A stretch of 64,000 bases of DNA from Nonlabens xylanidelens (GCF_002934445.1 NZ_PTJE01000004.1:167753-231752); one strand, 5' to 3'; positions 19,512-29,227 are shown, numbered from the stretch's first letter. Made by a program: numbers and translations. The notes: generated by a model from the sequence alone, not told the origin.

Positions 19512-19584
19512 ATTTAAAAACGATCAGTTACTTGTTTTACAACCTCAGATCATTACTCTGACAACTTCCTGTTCTAATGGGCTG

Positions 19585-19615
19585 CAAATATACGCAGCCT
19601 TTAAACCTTACACAA
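19585..19615 (-). promoter_or_regulatory. Promoter for the initiator tRNA
   Basis: On the minus strand TATATTTG (complement of 19585-19592) and TTG (complement of 19613-19615) are separated by 20 bp, a very good Bacteroidota promoter. It implies a 5' leader of roughly 65-70 bases that must be trimmed from the precursor. Confidence 0.7.
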
Positions 19616-19633
19616 GCTTTTTTGAAAAAACTT

Positions 19634-19813
19634 TTACTGCCCAATCTCTCTAGCCTCAAAATCAGACATTTCACCATCAAAAAAAGTTACTTTTAACTCA
19701 ATAGGATTACAACACACTTCACAATCCTCGACATAAACCTGTGAATAAGCCGGATCTAATAACATAGATATCTCTTGCCAGCAATGAGGACACATGAAAA
19801 AATGTTCTATCAT
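19634..19813 (-). CDS. CPxCG-type small cysteine-rich protein
   Basis: This 59-residue frame encodes a protein with two cysteine pairs, CPHC near residues 8-11 and CEVCC near 34-38, then a DGEMSDFEAREIG-like acidic tail. It resembles the small CPXCG-motif family of unknown function, probably a zinc-binding knuckle. Its ATG overlaps the stop of the TolC-type gene as ATGA, so it is very likely translated as the last gene of the efflux operon. It is too short for many gene-calling cut-offs. Confidence 0.8.
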   Translation of the reverse strand: MIEHFFMCPHCWQEISMLLDPAYSQVYVEDCEVCCNPIELKVTFFDGEMSDFEAREIGQ

Positions 19814-21183
19814 AAAGGGATATTAAGCAATTGACCAGCTAGTTGTAGCAATTGATACTCCGCTAGTTTTGCATCATATTTTGCTAGATTCTCAATAGTT
19901 TTTGCATTTAACAAGTTTACTTGCGCCTGTCTAAACTCGATACTTGAAACCTGTCCCAACTTAAATTGCTCTTCAGTTCTTTCAAAATTACTATTATTAG
20001 TGAGCACATTTTGCTGCTGCATTCTATAAATAGCAAGGGCATTGGTATAATTGCCTTTGGCATTTGCTATATCTCTACCTACCTCTTGCTCTACTTGCTT
20101 CTTAAAAAACTCTTCATTCTTAAAAGCTATTTTTGCATTGCGCAGTCCAGTAATACTTCTACCACCATCAAAAATATCCCATGTTAGAGTTGCTCCTACT
20201 CTCAAAGAACCACTTGTTCTAGTAGTAGCAGGAAAAAACGCACTAGATGGACTATCAGTTTGATTCCATCCATAAGAACCAGATAAACCGATATTAGGTA
20301 GTAACAGTGCTTTACTCGTCTTTATATCATAATCACTTATTTGTAAAGTAGATGCAGACTGCAATAGACGTATGTTATTTTCACTTACCTTTTCCAGATA
20401 ACTATCTACTTTTAATAAATTTTGAAGTACAATAGTAGTATCTACCTTAAAATCACTTGTTAAATCTCTATTTAATAACAAATTAAGATCGCGTTTAGAA
20501 TTACGCAGCTGTTGTCTAGTATTAAGAACATTTACACTATCCGTATTTATATCTACCCTAGCATTGAGCACCTCTAGTTTATTTACCTGGCCGTACTCAA
20601 ACTGGTACTGTGCTCTCTCTTCTCGTTTTTTAGAAATTTCCAACGTTTGTTCAAAAACCCTTAAGTTTTCTGTAATTCTTGAAATCTCTAGGTAAACACT
20701 CATTAATTGTAAAGTCGTATTCTCTACAGTCGCTCGAGCGTCTAATTTGCTTAGACTATATTGTTCTTTTAAACGCTTGTAATTATATAACCTACCTAAT
20801 CCGTCAAATAAAGTATAATTTAAAGCGATACCAGCATTGTACTGTCTAGTTTCTGCATCATTGATCTCAATGTTTGTGCGCGGCACTCCACTCGCATCTA
20901 GCGCACCGTCAAAGTCTGTAGTAGAATCTGTATCGTCATAACTAGCACTAGCAGTTCCTTGTAAAGAAGGTAGGTAACCTGAATTTAATATACCTGCATT
21001 ATTTTCAGCAATTTCAGTCGTGTTCTTTGCTATTTTAATACCGTAGTTATTTTCCAGCATGAGCTCAACAGCCTGCTCCCTACTCAATAATGTCTCTGTG
21101 AATTGTTGTGAGTACGCTTTCGCGAAAGCGAAACACATAACAAGACCTAAACTATATAATTGCTTATTCATTTTCATTATCAT
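19810..21183 (-). CDS. TolC-family outer membrane efflux protein
   Basis: The 457-residue protein has a signal peptide and the long alpha-helical repeats of the OEP/TolC fold (two copies of the coiled-coil domain, for example LEVLNARVDINTDSVNVLNT and FRQAQVNLLNAKTIENLAKY). It would form the outer membrane channel of the RND pump encoded just upstream. Three Met codons (residues 1, 3, 5) are possible starts, all overlapping the RND gene by 8-20 bp. The palindrome at 21115-21130 is read as AFAKA at residues 19-23, so the last three residues form an AxA signal peptidase site directly before YSQQ. Confidence 0.92.
   Translation of the reverse strand: MIMKMNKQLYSLGLVMCFAFAKAYSQQFTETLLSREQAVELMLENNYGIKIAKNTTEIAENNAGILNSGYLPSLQGTASASYDDTDSTTDFDGALDASGVPRTNIEINDAETRQYNAGIALNYTLFDGLGRLYNYKRLKEQYSLSKLDARATVENTTLQLMSVYLEISRITENLRVFEQTLEISKKREERAQYQFEYGQVNKLEVLNARVDINTDSVNVLNTRQQLRNSKRDLNLLLNRDLTSDFKVDTTIVLQNLLKVDSYLEKVSENNIRLLQSASTLQISDYDIKTSKALLLPNIGLSGSYGWNQTDSPSSAFFPATTRTSGSLRVGATLTWDIFDGGRSITGLRNAKIAFKNEEFFKKQVEQEVGRDIANAKGNYTNALAIYRMQQQNVLTNNSNFERTEEQFKLGQVSSIEFRQAQVNLLNAKTIENLAKYDAKLAEYQLLQLAGQLLNIPL
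21115..21130. repeat. Palindrome copy 5, in TolC-family signal peptide
   Basis: Perfect copy, in frame as AFAKA at the end of the signal peptide, forming the AxA cleavage motif. Confidence 0.95.
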
Positions 21184-24100
21184 CTAGTTCATTTTGCTCT
21201 GGTGCGACACCTGTCAAATCTCTTTTTTTAGCCTTTTTACCAGTACGTAACCAATATATAGCAGCCTCTGCACTATTACCAAAACTTAAAAATAGTGGCA
21301 ACATAATCAAGGTTAGCACGGTAGCCATTGCTATACCATAAGAAATAGAAATAGCCATAGGTTTTAAAAACTGTGCCTGCCTACTCTTTTCTAATAATAG
21401 TGGCGCTAGACCAGCTATAGTAGTTATAGAGGTTAAGAAAATTGCCCTGAAACGGCTTTTTCCCGCCTCAAAAAGAGCATCATCAAAACTCAACCCTTCT
21501 TTTATGGAGCTATTAAACTTACCTATAAGCACAAGTCCATCATTTACCATAATACCTATCAAGGCGATAATACCGAGCAATGATAAAATATTAACCGGAA
21601 AACCATGAATCCAGTGTCCCCACCCTACAGCTACAAAACTAAAAGGTATAAGAACAATAAGCATGATTGGCTGCAACCAACTACGGAAGGTGAATGCAAT
21701 CACAAAATAAATCAATAGCAAGATAACCGGACCTGCTACATTAAGGCTCGATATAAATTTATCTGCCTCACGTGCCTGACCACTCAAATAATTAGGCGAT
21801 ATAGTCGGATATTTGTTTTGTAGACTAGGAATAACCTCTGACTTAATATTTTCTAATATCTCTGTAGCATCCTGGCTTGGGTCTTTAAGATCTGCACTAA
21901 TAAGAACCTCTCTTCTACCTTCTAGGTGATTGATGACAACATCTCCTCTTTCTATCGTGTAAGATGCTACATCTCTTAGTGGCACACGGTCACCAGCAGG
22001 AGTTAATACCCTAAATTCATCTAAGTCTTTAATACTATTACGATTATCTCGATCATAACGCACCCACACTCTTATTTCATCCTGACCACGCTGAAAACGT
22101 TGTGCCTCTGTCCCAAAGAAACCAGATCGCACCTGTGCCATAACTGTTCTAGTGGTTAGACCTAGTGAATAGGCTGTCTCTTTCAATACTAGATTGATTT
22201 CTTTTATACCAGCAGGGTCGTTATCTTCTATATCTTTCAACAAAGGATTTGCCGCTAGTATTTCTTTAAACTCTGCTGTGGCGGCTTTAAGTTCTGTAAT
22301 ATCATTACTTAGTAAAGAAACTGCCACAGGACTACCACCAAAGTTACCACCAGAACCATAAGTAAGAGTTTCTGCACTAGGAACAACCCCTACAAGATCT
22401 CTCAAATAATTAGACACTATGGCGGCGTCTAGATCATCTGGCCTACTCTCTCCAGGCAATAAATTGATACGTAAACTAGCTGATGAGGACGATGTTTGTG
22501 ATTTAATGATATTCTCAAACAACTGGATGCTATCACCATAAATCTCGTCTTGCAAATATTTTGCTGTAAATTCTTTGTTTACCTGCAGCGCTTTTACCTC
22601 TATCGAGTTAATGATCGAGTCTGTTATAAACTCTGACGTACCGTTAGGCATGGCTAGTGTCACTGTAACTTGATCACTTGATATACGTGGAAAGAAGGCT
22701 CTTTTAATAACACCTCCATTCATAGACCCTACTGTTAAAAACAATGCCGCAAAGAATAGTGAGAAAACAAAAAGTTTATGAGATAATGAAAATTTCAAAA
22801 CAGGTGCGTACAATTTATCACGCATCCAGTTCATAGATTTATCTCCATATTCATTAATCACTCGCATTTTTTGAAATGCCTTTGCAATACCTTTTTTAGG
22901 CTTATCCGACTTAGGCTGTAGAGCTTTAGAGTGTGCTAAGTGAGCAGGAAGTATAACCAGCGCTTCTACTAGCGACACAATAAGAGTTAAAATAACAATG
23001 ACTGAGACTTCTCCAAAAATATCTCCTATTCTACCTTCTAAAAATAAAAATGTAGAAAACGCGAGTAATGTAGTTATGATAGCACTTAAAATAGGTGGAA
23101 TCACCTCCATAGTACCATCGATAGCTGCTTGTACCGGTGACTTACCATCTTCATAATGTTGGTAGATATTTTCGGCTATCACAATACCGTCATCTACTAG
23201 AATACCTATTACGATAATCATCCCAAAGAGGGAAAGTACATTTATGGTAACATCAAACTGACCTGCAAATATGAACATTCCTAAAAATGCAATAGGTAAA
23301 CCAAAGGCTACCCAAAATGCTAATCTAGTGTTTAAGAACACAGAAAGAAACAACAAAACTAACAACATACCGACGATAGCGTTTTCTGTCAATAGTGCTG
23401 TACGCTGATTTAAAGTTACAGAGAGATCTCTAACAATATCTAGATGTACGTTAGTAAATCGTTGATTATAATTTTCTATATACTCTTTAACATTATCTGC
23501 CGCGTCTATTAAATCCTCGGCATTTGTACTTGTTACTGTAATATTTACAGCAAGTTTATCATCAAAATAAGTAGCATTAGGTGTTTCAGAAAATCGATCT
23601 CTAATTATAGCAACATCTTTTAAAAGAACACTTCTACCGTCGGACAATGTTTTTACAGGGATATGACTTAATTCATCACCATAATAAGATCTACTATTTG
23701 CTCTAATCAGGTATTCTTCTGTATCTGTTTTAATATTACCACCAGTGGTGAGAATATTTGAACTAGATACAGCGTCAGAAATATCCTGAAAACTAAGACC
23801 ATATCCATTAAGTGTATTTTCATTTACAGCGATCTCTATTTCTTCATCTGGATATCCTTCTATGGCTATTTGAGAAATACCGTCTATACCTCTTAGATCA
23901 TTTTCTATCTCTCTAGCTAGTTGTTTTAAGGTTCTAAGCGGCACGTCTTCACCACTAAGGGCAAAAGATATAGTAGGCCTAGACTCTTCTCTTTTAGAAA
24001 CAACTAATGGCTCCATACCAACAGGAAAAGAAGAAACGCGATCTACCGCATTTTTCACCTCTAACAACATGAAGTCTATATTATACCCCTTAAGTATCTC

Positions 24101-24382
24101 TACAGTAATGCTTCCTGAGTTTTCTCGAGATGCAGACGTTACCCTATCTATTCCCTCTATACCTTTAAGATTATCCTCAATCTTAAGAACAACACCTTCT
24201 TCTATCTCTTGAGGCGATGCTCCAGGGTAAGTCGCATTTATATTTATGATTTTTGAGTCAGTAAGTGGGAAGAAAGAAGATTTAAGGGAAACCATCCCAA
24301 AAACCCCAAAAATTATCATCCCTACTATAACGACATTTACAGCAACACTATGCTTTATGAAATAACCTATTATTGATCTCAT
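21164..24382 (-). CDS. RND efflux transporter, permease subunit (AcrB/HAE1-like)
   Basis: At 1072 residues this is a full-length resistance-nodulation-division pump of the inner membrane, driven by the proton gradient. Typical features are the first membrane helix at about residues 12-32, two large periplasmic loops, two blocks of about six helices, and conserved stretches such as LVDDGIVIAENIYQHYEDG (split: LVDDGIVIAENI, HYEDG) and GIMVNDGLVLIGKFN. Substrate is not predictable. It overlaps the adaptor gene upstream by 4 bp and the TolC gene downstream by 20 bp, so all three form one operon. Confidence 0.94.
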   Translation of the reverse strand: MRSIIGYFIKHSVAVNVVIVGMIIFGVFGMVSLKSSFFPLTDSKIININATYPGASPQEIEEGVVLKIEDNLKGIEGIDRVTSASRENSGSITVEILKGYNIDFMLLEVKNAVDRVSSFPVGMEPLVVSKREESRPTISFALSGEDVPLRTLKQLAREIENDLRGIDGISQIAIEGYPDEEIEIAVNENTLNGYGLSFQDISDAVSSSNILTTGGNIKTDTEEYLIRANSRSYYGDELSHIPVKTLSDGRSVLLKDVAIIRDRFSETPNATYFDDKLAVNITVTSTNAEDLIDAADNVKEYIENYNQRFTNVHLDIVRDLSVTLNQRTALLTENAIVGMLLVLLFLSVFLNTRLAFWVAFGLPIAFLGMFIFAGQFDVTINVLSLFGMIIVIGILVDDGIVIAENIYQHYEDGKSPVQAAIDGTMEVIPPILSAIITTLLAFSTFLFLEGRIGDIFGEVSVIVILTLIVSLVEALVILPAHLAHSKALQPKSDKPKKGIAKAFQKMRVINEYGDKSMNWMRDKLYAPVLKFSLSHKLFVFSLFFAALFLTVGSMNGGVIKRAFFPRISSDQVTVTLAMPNGTSEFITDSIINSIEVKALQVNKEFTAKYLQDEIYGDSIQLFENIIKSQTSSSSASLRINLLPGESRPDDLDAAIVSNYLRDLVGVVPSAETLTYGSGGNFGGSPVAVSLLSNDITELKAATAEFKEILAANPLLKDIEDNDPAGIKEINLVLKETAYSLGLTTRTVMAQVRSGFFGTEAQRFQRGQDEIRVWVRYDRDNRNSIKDLDEFRVLTPAGDRVPLRDVASYTIERGDVVINHLEGRREVLISADLKDPSQDATEILENIKSEVIPSLQNKYPTISPNYLSGQAREADKFISSLNVAGPVILLLIYFVIAFTFRSWLQPIMLIVLIPFSFVAVGWGHWIHGFPVNILSLLGIIALIGIMVNDGLVLIGKFNSSIKEGLSFDDALFEAGKSRFRAIFLTSITTIAGLAPLLLEKSRQAQFLKPMAISISYGIAMATVLTLIMLPLFLSFGNSAEAAIYWLRTGKKAKKRDLTGVAPEQNELDDNENE

Positions 24383-25533
24383 GCTGCTTTTTTAGAATCT
24401 AACTCATCATTACTGGCCTTACTTGCAGTTTCTTCTGTCTCCACGATCATTCCTTGATAAGCTCCAGGCACTGATTGAGATATTATAACTGTTCCATCTT
24501 TGATACCTTTAACCACCACTGTTTTATCTGAGTAATGAATAGGCTGTACGGTTATCAAATCTAGTTTACCATCCTTAACAGCAAATAATTGATTCTCATT
24601 TTGTATTAAACTACGATCCAACTCTACTGCGTCTTCAATTTGTTGTGCATCTAGATTTGCTGTAAGGTACATACCTTCTTTAAGGCTGTCGTTGTTTACT
24701 TCTATAACTGTAGTAATAGTTTGAGATGCTTGATCTACTTTTCCATTAATACGAGTCACCTTTCCTTGATAAGATTTTAAACTAGAAATATTTTTGAGTT
24801 CTACTTCTTCTCCTACTTTTAACAAGTCAGCAAAATCTGCACTTATAGCAACTTGCAATTCATAAGATCCTGTCTGTATAAACTCACCTAGCTGCTGCCC
24901 ACTTCTTATTAGAGTACCTTCAGTCACCATAGCCTCAGTAAGCACACCTTTAAAAGGAGCGCTAATTCTATATTTACTTAAACGACTTTCTAGATTTTTA
25001 ATATTATAATAAGTAGTATAGATATTACGTCCTGTAATAAAGTACTTTTCTTGCTCATTAACAGCAGTAGGTAAAGCTGGAGTACTTGCGTTACTATTCC
25101 AGTTAGAAAGATAAGACTGCCACTGCGCAAAAGAATCTGGATAATCCAGTCTTAAATCGGGCATGATTGCAGTAATTTGATTATTAAGATTACTTCTAGC
25201 ACTTTGTACCTGTGCATAAAATTCTCTGTTATCCATGCTTATCATGGTCTGACCTGCGCTGTATTCTTGACCTTTTCTAAACAACTTACCGGTAGAATTA
25301 AAGACACCACTAACTTCTGCATATAATTCCACACGCTTTTTAGCTTGTAAAATTCCATTTGCTGGAATTATAATGGGTACTGTTGTGTTTTGGATCGTGT
25401 CTGTAACAACGATTTTAACGTCCTTTTTTACTATAGGTTTAGGAGCTGTTTTACTATCAGCAATCATTTGTGAAGCAAAATAAGCTCCAATGATAATTAT
25501 AACAGCAAGAATTGTAAGAATAGCTTTACGCAT
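24379..25533 (-). CDS. RND efflux periplasmic adaptor (membrane fusion protein)
   Basis: This 384-residue protein has an N-terminal membrane anchor or uncleaved signal (about 4-24), a lipoyl-like half (VELYAEVSGVF), a helical hairpin and the second lipoyl half followed by a beta-barrel domain (SGQQLGEFI, VGEEVELKN). It is of the HlyD/AcrA adaptor type and should bridge the RND pump and the TolC channel encoded after it. It is the first gene of the operon; no promoter with a clear TAnnTTTG box was identified in the 79 bp before it. Confidence 0.92.
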   Translation of the reverse strand: MRKAILTILAVIIIIGAYFASQMIADSKTAPKPIVKKDVKIVVTDTIQNTTVPIIIPANGILQAKKRVELYAEVSGVFNSTGKLFRKGQEYSAGQTMISMDNREFYAQVQSARSNLNNQITAIMPDLRLDYPDSFAQWQSYLSNWNSNASTPALPTAVNEQEKYFITGRNIYTTYYNIKNLESRLSKYRISAPFKGVLTEAMVTEGTLIRSGQQLGEFIQTGSYELQVAISADFADLLKVGEEVELKNISSLKSYQGKVTRINGKVDQASQTITTVIEVNNDSLKEGMYLTANLDAQQIEDAVELDRSLIQNENQLFAVKDGKLDLITVQPIHYSDKTVVVKGIKDGTVIISQSVPGAYQGMIVETEETASKASNDELDSKKAA

Positions 25534-25612
25534 TGTATTGATTTAGTGAGGCTTTGCAGCGACACCAAATCTACTTCAGTAAAAATTCACGAATCTTAAA
25601 TTATCCTTAAAG

Positions 25613-27541
25613 CTAGCTGTTAAACTGATCTAATTCTTCAGACACGGTTTCCCACTTTGTCATCCACTCTTCTAACTCTTTCTTTTTTGCTTGGTAACCA
25701 TCAAAGAAACCTTCTTTCTTAACCAGTTCATCATAGTTTGCAGCAAGCTCTGCATCTAGCTTTTTAATGGTTTTTTCTAAGTCGTTAATCTTAGCTTCGG
25801 CTTTAGAGAGTCTATTATTAAGGGATTTTTGCTTTTTCTGATCTTCATAAGAGAGTTGTTTCTTTTCTGTTTCTTGCTTTCGCGAAAGCGAAACATCTTT
25901 AACCACATCTACTTTTTCAATCGCCCTCATATCTTCGGCCTTTCTTTTACCTAGATAATAATCTATATCACCGAGGTATAAGTTTAATTTATGATCGCGG
26001 AATTCATAAACCGTCTCTGTTAAACCCTGTAAGAATTCCCTATCGTGAGATACTACAATTAAGGTTCCATCAAATTTTAATAAGGCAGCCTTAAGTACAT
26101 TCTTAGACTGAATATCTAAGTGGTTAGTAGGCTCATCCATAATTAGAACATTAAATGGCTGTAACAACAGTTTACATAATGCTAATCTATTGCGCTCTCC
26201 ACCACTAAGTACTTTCACTTTCTTCTCTGCCTCGTCACCTCTAAAAAGAAAGGAACCTAACATATCACGCACTTTTACCCTATTACTGTCTGTAGCAGCA
26301 TCTAGCATGATATCTAACACGGTTTTCTCTCCGTCTAAATACTCTGCCTGATTTTGAGCAAAGTATCCTAATTGAACATTGTGTCCTAAATTAATATCAC
26401 CTTGAGCTTTTACATCACCCACAATAATTTTTGCTAAGGTAGATTTCCCCATTCCATTCTGGCCTACAAAAGCGACACGCTTACCACGCTCTAGAGTAAG
26501 ACTTACGTTATCTAAGACATCTTTATCACCAAATGATTTACTCACCTGATCGATCTCAAGAACTATTTTACCAGGCTGTATGGACTTAGCAAAATTTATA
26601 TTCATCGCAGCATTATCTGTCTGCTCTATCTCCACCACATCCATACGGTCTAGTTTTTTAACTAGCGACTGCGCCATGGTAGCTTTGCTGGCTTTGGCTT
26701 TAAATTTTTGAATTAACTTTTCTGTACGTTCTATTTCCTTTTGTTGATTCTTAAAGGTAGCTTCTTGCTGCTCGCGCATCTCTGCACGTAGTGCTAAGAA
26801 TTTAGTATAAGGTTTTGGATAATCATAAATACGACCTAGACTTATCTCTATAGTACGATTAGTTACATTATCTAGAAACATCTTATCGTGACTTACTATA
26901 ACGACTGCACCTGGATAAGTTTGTAAAAATGATTCTAACCAAAGAATAGAATCTATATCAAGGTGGTTAGTAGGCTCATCTAATAGAAGAATGTCATGCT
27001 TTTCTAATAATAGTTTTGCGAGTTCGATCCTCATGCGCCATCCACCAGAAAGCTCATCTGTGAGCTTGTCAAATTGCTCTGGTTTAAAAGCAAGACCTTT
27101 AAGAATTTTTTCTGTCTCTCCTTTGTATTGATATCCACCTATAATTTCATATTCATGATTAAGATCTCCTATATCTTCTATTAATTTAGAATACGAGTCA
27201 GACTCATAATCGGTTCTAGTGGCTAGCTGCTCGTTGATTATCTCTATTTGAGCTTCTATTTGTCTCGCTTTCGCGAAAGCGGTATACGCCTCTTCTAAAA
27301 CCGTACGGCCTTTTACAAAGTCGATATCTTGTTTAAGGAAACCTATACTGATGTCCTTCTCGATAGCAATATTACCTTGGTCATAAGGGATATCACCAGA
27401 AATAACTTTTAACAGTGTAGATTTTCCAGCACCATTTTTACCTATTAAACCTACACGGTTGCCCGGATTAAGCCTAAAAGTAATTTCTTCAAATAACGGT
27501 TCTCCACCGAAACTTACATGTAAATCGTGAACGTTGAGCAT
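25613..27541 (-). CDS. ABC-F family ATPase (ribosome-associated type)
   Basis: The protein has two ABC ATPase domains on one chain and no membrane domain, the ABC-F layout of translation factors such as EttA, Uup and YheS. First domain: Walker A GLIGKNGAGKST, signature LSGGWRMR, Walker B ILLLDEPTNHLD. Second domain: FVGQNGMGKST, LSGGERNR, VLIMDEPTNHLD. A basic linker joins them and a C-terminal coiled coil of about 80 residues ends the chain, as in Uup. I place the start at the complement of 27539-27541 (MLNVHDLHV) because the upstream alternative at 27586 lies before the promoter -7 box. Two palindrome copies are in frame: AFAKA (residues 88-92) and SLSRK (551-555). Confidence 0.94.
   Translation of the reverse strand: MLNVHDLHVSFGGEPLFEEITFRLNPGNRVGLIGKNGAGKSTLLKVISGDIPYDQGNIAIEKDISIGFLKQDIDFVKGRTVLEEAYTAFAKARQIEAQIEIINEQLATRTDYESDSYSKLIEDIGDLNHEYEIIGGYQYKGETEKILKGLAFKPEQFDKLTDELSGGWRMRIELAKLLLEKHDILLLDEPTNHLDIDSILWLESFLQTYPGAVVIVSHDKMFLDNVTNRTIEISLGRIYDYPKPYTKFLALRAEMREQQEATFKNQQKEIERTEKLIQKFKAKASKATMAQSLVKKLDRMDVVEIEQTDNAAMNINFAKSIQPGKIVLEIDQVSKSFGDKDVLDNVSLTLERGKRVAFVGQNGMGKSTLAKIIVGDVKAQGDINLGHNVQLGYFAQNQAEYLDGEKTVLDIMLDAATDSNRVKVRDMLGSFLFRGDEAEKKVKVLSGGERNRLALCKLLLQPFNVLIMDEPTNHLDIQSKNVLKAALLKFDGTLIVVSHDREFLQGLTETVYEFRDHKLNLYLGDIDYYLGKRKAEDMRAIEKVDVVKDVSLSRKQETEKKQLSYEDQKKQKSLNNRLSKAEAKINDLEKTIKKLDAELAANYDELVKKEGFFDGYQAKKKELEEWMTKWETVSEELDQFNS
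25875..25890. repeat. Palindrome copy 6, in the ABC-F gene (3' part)
   Basis: One change at the left end (T for C); the 14-base core is perfect. Read as SLSRK in the C-terminal region. Confidence 0.9.
27266..27281. repeat. Palindrome copy 7, in the ABC-F gene (5' part)
   Basis: Perfect copy, in frame as AFAKA in the first ATPase domain. It is the second copy in the same gene, 1.4 kb from copy 6. Confidence 0.95.
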
Positions 27542-27551
27542 AGTCGTTTTG

Positions 27552-27567
27552 TATCTTTGCAAAGATG
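27552..27567. promoter_or_regulatory. Back-to-back divergent -7 boxes
   Basis: TATCTTTG at 27552-27559 is a -7 box for the plus-strand DUF983 gene. It is immediately followed by CAAAGATG, whose complement CATCTTTG is a near-perfect -7 box for the minus-strand ABC-F gene. The 14 central bases ATCTTTGCAAAGAT form a perfect palindrome. TTG at 27534-27536 is a possible, slightly close, -33 element for the plus direction. Confidence 0.55.
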
Positions 27568-27598
27568 CGCAACTGCGCGTTAACACTAAAGCTTTCTT

Positions 27599-27982
27599 AT
27601 GCTAAAAGGTACTAAATTATACAGCATTTTTACAGGAACATGCCCTGTATGCCAAAATGAGTCCATGTACACTAGTCACAATCTCTATAATCCTAGTAAA
27701 ACACAGGAAATGAACGAGAGATGCAGTCATTGTGATACTAAGTATAAAATCGAACCTAGCTTTTTCTACGGATCGATGTATGTGAGTTATGGAGTAGGTG
27801 TAGCTATTGCTATCGCCACTTTTGTACTGGGTTACTACGTACTAGACTTATCTCGATGGAATATATTCATAGCTATTACATTAATTTCTATAATTACCTT
27901 ACCAATGGTTATAAGGGTATCTAGAAATATATGGATCAATATATTCATGGATTATGATAAAACAAAAGACAAAAAAAGATAG
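27599..27982 (+). CDS. DUF983 family membrane protein
   Basis: The 127-residue protein has an N-terminal zinc-ribbon pattern (C15, C18, C42, C45) and two membrane helices at about residues 60-82 and 86-108, the DUF983 arrangement. The function of the family is unknown. It is monocistronic, divergent from the ABC-F gene, and ends at a strong bidirectional terminator. Confidence 0.85.
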   Translation: MLKGTKLYSIFTGTCPVCQNESMYTSHNLYNPSKTQEMNERCSHCDTKYKIEPSFFYGSMYVSYGVGVAIAIATFVLGYYVLDLSRWNIFIAITLISIITLPMVIRVSRNIWINIFMDYDKTKDKKR

Positions 27983-28002
27983 CAAACTAAGCTAGTACAC
28001 AT

Positions 28003-28046
28003 ATTACAAAAGCCGCTTTAAAATATTTTAAAGCGGCTTTTGTAAT
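28003..28046. terminator. Bidirectional terminator, 44-bp perfect palindrome
   Basis: ATTACAAAAGCCGCTTTAAA and its exact inverse complement form a palindrome of two 22-base halves with no mismatch; the GC-rich part is AAAGCCGCTTTAAA. T-rich sequence follows on both strands. It lies between two convergent genes (DUF983 and the FAD oxidoreductase) and should stop transcription from both. Confidence 0.88.
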
Positions 28047-28069
28047 TTTAATATATAGAACTGTGTGAA

Positions 28070-29125
28070 TTATTTATAACACCTTCCCACATTCATTTCT
28101 TCATTAATATCTGCATCATGATACATACTATCGTATAAATTTTGTGCAGCCCAAGGCGCAATTAACACTGCTCTACTGCCCATACCGTTAAACACATAAT
28201 AATTCTTATAATCTTTGTGTGATCCTATAAACGGCCTCCTATCTAGTGTAGTAGGTCTTATACCGTGTTTATGATCTATAACTTCATAAGGCAAACTCAG
28301 GAAACGTTCTAACCTAGAGGTTAAAAACTCCTTTGCGATTTCTGTAGAATTATCTGTAAGATCTTCTCTACTATATGTCGCGCCTACCCAAAACAAATCA
28401 TCTACATAAGGCATGAGAAAAACAGATGATTTAACAATATGATCCAACTTTAAACCAGGAACTTTTATAGTAAGCACCTCGCCTTTATTACCCTGTAAAG
28501 GCAAATCACTAAAATAAGGATTAGATCGCATTTTAAAACCCTCAGCAAAAATGATTTTATTTACCTTAATCTCTTTATAATAAATATAATCTTCGTGATG
28601 AGACAATTGATCAAAATCAAAGGACTCCAAAATCAATGAAGACAAACTCTTGAAATAATCTAAACTAGCATTCATAAAACCAATAGTATCCAACCAACCG
28701 GTTTCTTTTACAAGACCAAAATTAAATGGAGCATCAATACCATAAATATCACGGTCGATTATGTCCGAATACATGAAATCCTTCAAATCCTCCTTATAAG
28801 ATTTTCTTAACCATGTCTTAATTTCTTTATCGTCATGAAATCTTCTAAGAATATTGATAGGATGCAGAAAAGAAACGCCTACCGTTTGCTCCACTAAAGG
28901 ATAAAATGAATTAAGAACCTCTAATTGTTCCCTAGACTTCCACACACTAGTAAACCTTTTTAGTATAGTAGGATTATAAACACCTGCTGCAACTGCTGAA
29001 GACCCTTTCTCTACATCAGAAATCATAATAATAGATTTCCCTTTTAAAATCCACTGCCAGGCAAGCGTACAACCAGCAATTCCAGAACCTACAATTACTA
29101 CATCTACCGATTTTTTTAAACTCAT
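28070..29125 (-). CDS. FAD-dependent oxidoreductase (DAO family)
   Basis: The N-terminal dinucleotide-binding motif VVIVGSGIAGCTLAWQW is at residues 9-25 and identifies a FAD-binding amine/amino-acid oxidase fold. The C-terminal part has HGIRPTTLDRRPFIG and NGMGSRAVLIAPW, which match the DAO family's FAD contact regions (compare glycine oxidase ThiO and MnmC C-domain). Length is 351 residues, with no signal peptide. Substrate is not evident. It lies alone between two terminators. Confidence 0.87.
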   Translation of the reverse strand: MSLKKSVDVVIVGSGIAGCTLAWQWILKGKSIIMISDVEKGSSAVAAGVYNPTILKRFTSVWKSREQLEVLNSFYPLVEQTVGVSFLHPINILRRFHDDKEIKTWLRKSYKEDLKDFMYSDIIDRDIYGIDAPFNFGLVKETGWLDTIGFMNASLDYFKSLSSLILESFDFDQLSHHEDYIYYKEIKVNKIIFAEGFKMRSNPYFSDLPLQGNKGEVLTIKVPGLKLDHIVKSSVFLMPYVDDLFWVGATYSREDLTDNSTEIAKEFLTSRLERFLSLPYEVIDHKHGIRPTTLDRRPFIGSHKDYKNYYVFNGMGSRAVLIAPWAAQNLYDSMYHDADINEEMNVGRCYK

Positions 29126-29182
29126 AATATTTAATAAAGATGATATAAGTTACAAATATGATTTAAAATTAAAAGCAAAAAA

Positions 29183-29206
29183 AATGCCTCGCTATTGCGA
29201 GGCATT
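29183..29206 (-). terminator. Terminator of the gldKLMN operon
   Basis: AATGCCTCGC (29183-29192) pairs with GCGAGGCATT (29197-29206) around a four-base loop, and on the minus strand the stem is followed by a run of eight T. It ends the gld transcript 22 bp after gldN. Confidence 0.88.
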
Positions 29207-29227
29207 AATATTATCATACGTGAACTA

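Noticed and set aside
27542..27586. Longer N-terminus of the ABC-F protein from 27586
   Set aside because: The start lies upstream of the likely -7 box and the extra 15 residues do not resemble the family; MLNVHDLHV at 27541 is the natural start.
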